From NCBI RefSeq assembly GCF_034262375.1, contig NZ_CP139558.1, positions 3,906,001 through 3,970,000 of the forward strand: 64,000 nt of DNA, in the 5' to 3' direction. The translations under genes were made by a program, and so were the position numbers. The stretch's first letter is position 1. Each line of letters opens with the position of its first letter. The notes beneath the pieces were generated by a model. That model was not told where the DNA came from. It saw nothing but the letters and a program-made list of their open reading frames with translations, and did no database searches. The stretch comes from Mucilaginibacter sabulilitoris (lineage in GTDB: Bacteria > Bacteroidota > Bacteroidia > Sphingobacteriales > Sphingobacteriaceae). Positions 63,244 through 64,000 of the stretch are shown one piece after another.

Positions 63244-63333
63244 ATGTCAGGAAGCAATTTTTACGCTAACAATCTCATTCTTTTAAATCATGCCAATGAT
63301 AAAAAGATGATGGTCATGTGTTGCTGTTGTTGA
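63244..63333 (+). CDS. 29-residue leader peptide ending MMVMCCCC
   Basis: ATG TCA GGA AGC... to TGA at 63331-63333. Seven of the last eight residues contain sulfur (three Met and four Cys in a row at the end). It is preceded by a good -7 box and followed after 222 bp by a redoxin-like gene in the same direction. This is the pattern of an attenuation leader peptide that senses cysteine or methionine supply through ribosome stalling. I found no clean terminator hairpin with T-run in the 222-bp leader, only small stems such as CAGC/GCTG near 63435 and GTTG/CAAC near 63485. Function is inferred. Confidence 0.6.
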   Translation: MSGSNFYANNLILLNHANDKKMMVMCCCC

Positions 63334-63555
63334 GTTATTTAATCAACAAATCCTTGTGCATTTTCAAATTTTACTGACCTCTTTATTCAATATTTTTTAT
63401 GGGCATTTCTTTGATCAATCAATCAAATATATCAACAGCTGGTAGGCTGATGCCTCATTATCATGTAATTTATGGACTATGCCGTTGTTGCAACTGATAG
63501 CAAATCACCGAGTCAATAAAATCATTATTCCACTAAATTTTTCATTCTGTAAAAC
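63334..63555 (+). promoter_or_regulatory. leader between the Cys-rich peptide and redoxin-like gene
   Basis: 222 bp with no further gene. It contains several short self-complementary stretches and GACT...AGTC at about 63474-63513, so an RNA switch or attenuator is possible, but no known riboswitch class could be recognised by eye. Confidence 0.35.
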
Positions 63556-64000
63556 ATGTTAATCGCAAATAATAAATATCCGTTTTTTGATCTGTCAGAA
63601 ATTGTTGCTGAAACCGACCTGCCGTTTAAAGCATATCAGCCTTTAAAACCGGTTAAACCTGGTAATTACATCCCCGAACTTAAATTATATAATAACTACA
63701 GCCGCTGGCAACAATTTTTTAATGGTGCCGAAACGCATGGCCCCATTACTTTAAGGCATTTGTTAAATAAACCATTGGTTATCGCCTTTTATTCGCATCA
63801 TTGGCGTGAGCAAGGCTTTGAGTTATTAAAACAGCTTAACAATATCCACAATGAAATAAAAGCCAGTGGTGGAAACCTGCTTATTATTACCGATGAACGT
63901 ACTGATGAGCTGGAAACAAGAGCCTGGGAAAACAGTTTGACCCTGAATTTTTACCATGATGAAGATAAGGAAATAGCACGCACACTCAGGATATACTCAG
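63556..64000 (+). CDS. AhpC/TSA-like (redoxin) protein, partial
   Basis: The first 148 residues of a thioredoxin-fold protein; the gene runs off the window. ATG at 63556 (MLIANNKYPFFDLSEI). The core PLVIAFYSHHWREQGFELLKQLNNIHNEIKASGGNLLIITDE follows the peroxiredoxin plan, but where peroxiredoxins have the catalytic cysteine (FYPxxWxxxC) this protein has WREQG, so it lacks the peroxidatic cysteine in the part seen. It may be a redox-inactive or sensing member. Placed behind the MMVMCCCC leader, it is probably linked to sulfur metabolism (inference). Confidence 0.75.
   Translation, partial: MLIANNKYPFFDLSEIVAETDLPFKAYQPLKPVKPGNYIPELKLYNNYSRWQQFFNGAETHGPITLRHLLNKPLVIAFYSHHWREQGFELLKQLNNIHNEIKASGGNLLIITDERTDELETRAWENSLTLNFYHDEDKEIARTLRIYS

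Noticed and set aside
1..64000. CRISPR arrays, tRNA or rRNA genes, prophage
   Set aside because: No regularly spaced repeats, no tRNA cloverleaf or rRNA stretch and no phage structural genes were noticed.

Overview
The window looks like chromosomal DNA of a Sphingobacteriaceae-type Bacteroidota, most like Mucilaginibacter or Pedobacter. This is inferred from two SusC-type TonB-dependent receptors, a SusD-type lipoprotein, an ECF sigma/FecR pair, large secreted glycoside hydrolases, VCBS/CRTAC1 repeat proteins, a SMUG2-like glycosylase and an AT-rich TAnnTTTG-type promoter. No rRNA, tRNA or CRISPR array was seen.

Region 1 (1-22422, all minus strand, read from 22422 down) is one long biosynthetic gene run. 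It opens with a single-domain response regulator and an initiating sugar-phosphate transferase fused to a receiver-like domain. A half-length TolC-like protein, a Wzc-like co-polymerase, a 44-residue membrane peptide, an O-antigen polymerase/ligase-like protein, a hexapeptide acyltransferase, a Wzx-like flippase and four glycosyltransferases follow. Nonribosomal peptide genes are threaded into this run: an A-T-TE enzyme (9229-11886), a hybrid NRPS-PKS with order A-PCP-KS-AT-ACP-aminotransferase (244-6873), and the start of a condensation-domain protein that leaves the window at base 1. The region may make a surface polysaccharide together with a beta-amino-acid-containing peptide.

Region 2 (22423-29573) holds housekeeping and stress genes: two VOC proteins, two DoxX-type membrane proteins, a small unknown protein, a NUDIX-type regulator divergent from a secreted carboxylesterase with a perfect 13-bp palindrome between them, a SMUG2-like DNA glycosylase, a small unknown protein and an MgtC-type membrane protein. 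Several convincing intrinsic terminators separate them.

Region 3 (29574-48265) is a glycan-utilisation locus. On the minus strand an ECF sigma factor, a FecR anti-sigma factor and a SusC receptor with an N-terminal STN signalling domain (but no SusD) lead into a GH3 enzyme. Divergently, GH29, GH2, GH20, GH29 and GH92 enzymes form a plus-strand operon. The enzyme set (fucosidases, beta-mannosidase-like, hexosaminidase, alpha-mannosidase, possible xylosidase/glucosidase) suggests N-glycan breakdown.

Region 4 (48266-49895) is an IS110-family element of about 1.54 kb. It sits inside one arm of a 27-bp imperfect palindromic repeat, and its ends can be placed to the base apart from a shared CT dinucleotide. 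Its 220-bp non-coding end carries internal copies of both element termini, as might be expected of a bridge-RNA-encoding segment.

Region 5 (49905-61088, minus strand) is a second SusC/SusD pair followed by a CRTAC1-like VCBS protein, a vanadium-haloperoxidase/PAP2-type protein and a cytochrome c-VCBS protein. Region 6 (61473-64000) has an L,D-transpeptidase lipoprotein. Divergent from it is a 29-codon leader peptide ending MMVMCCCC, upstream of a redoxin-like gene that runs off the window.
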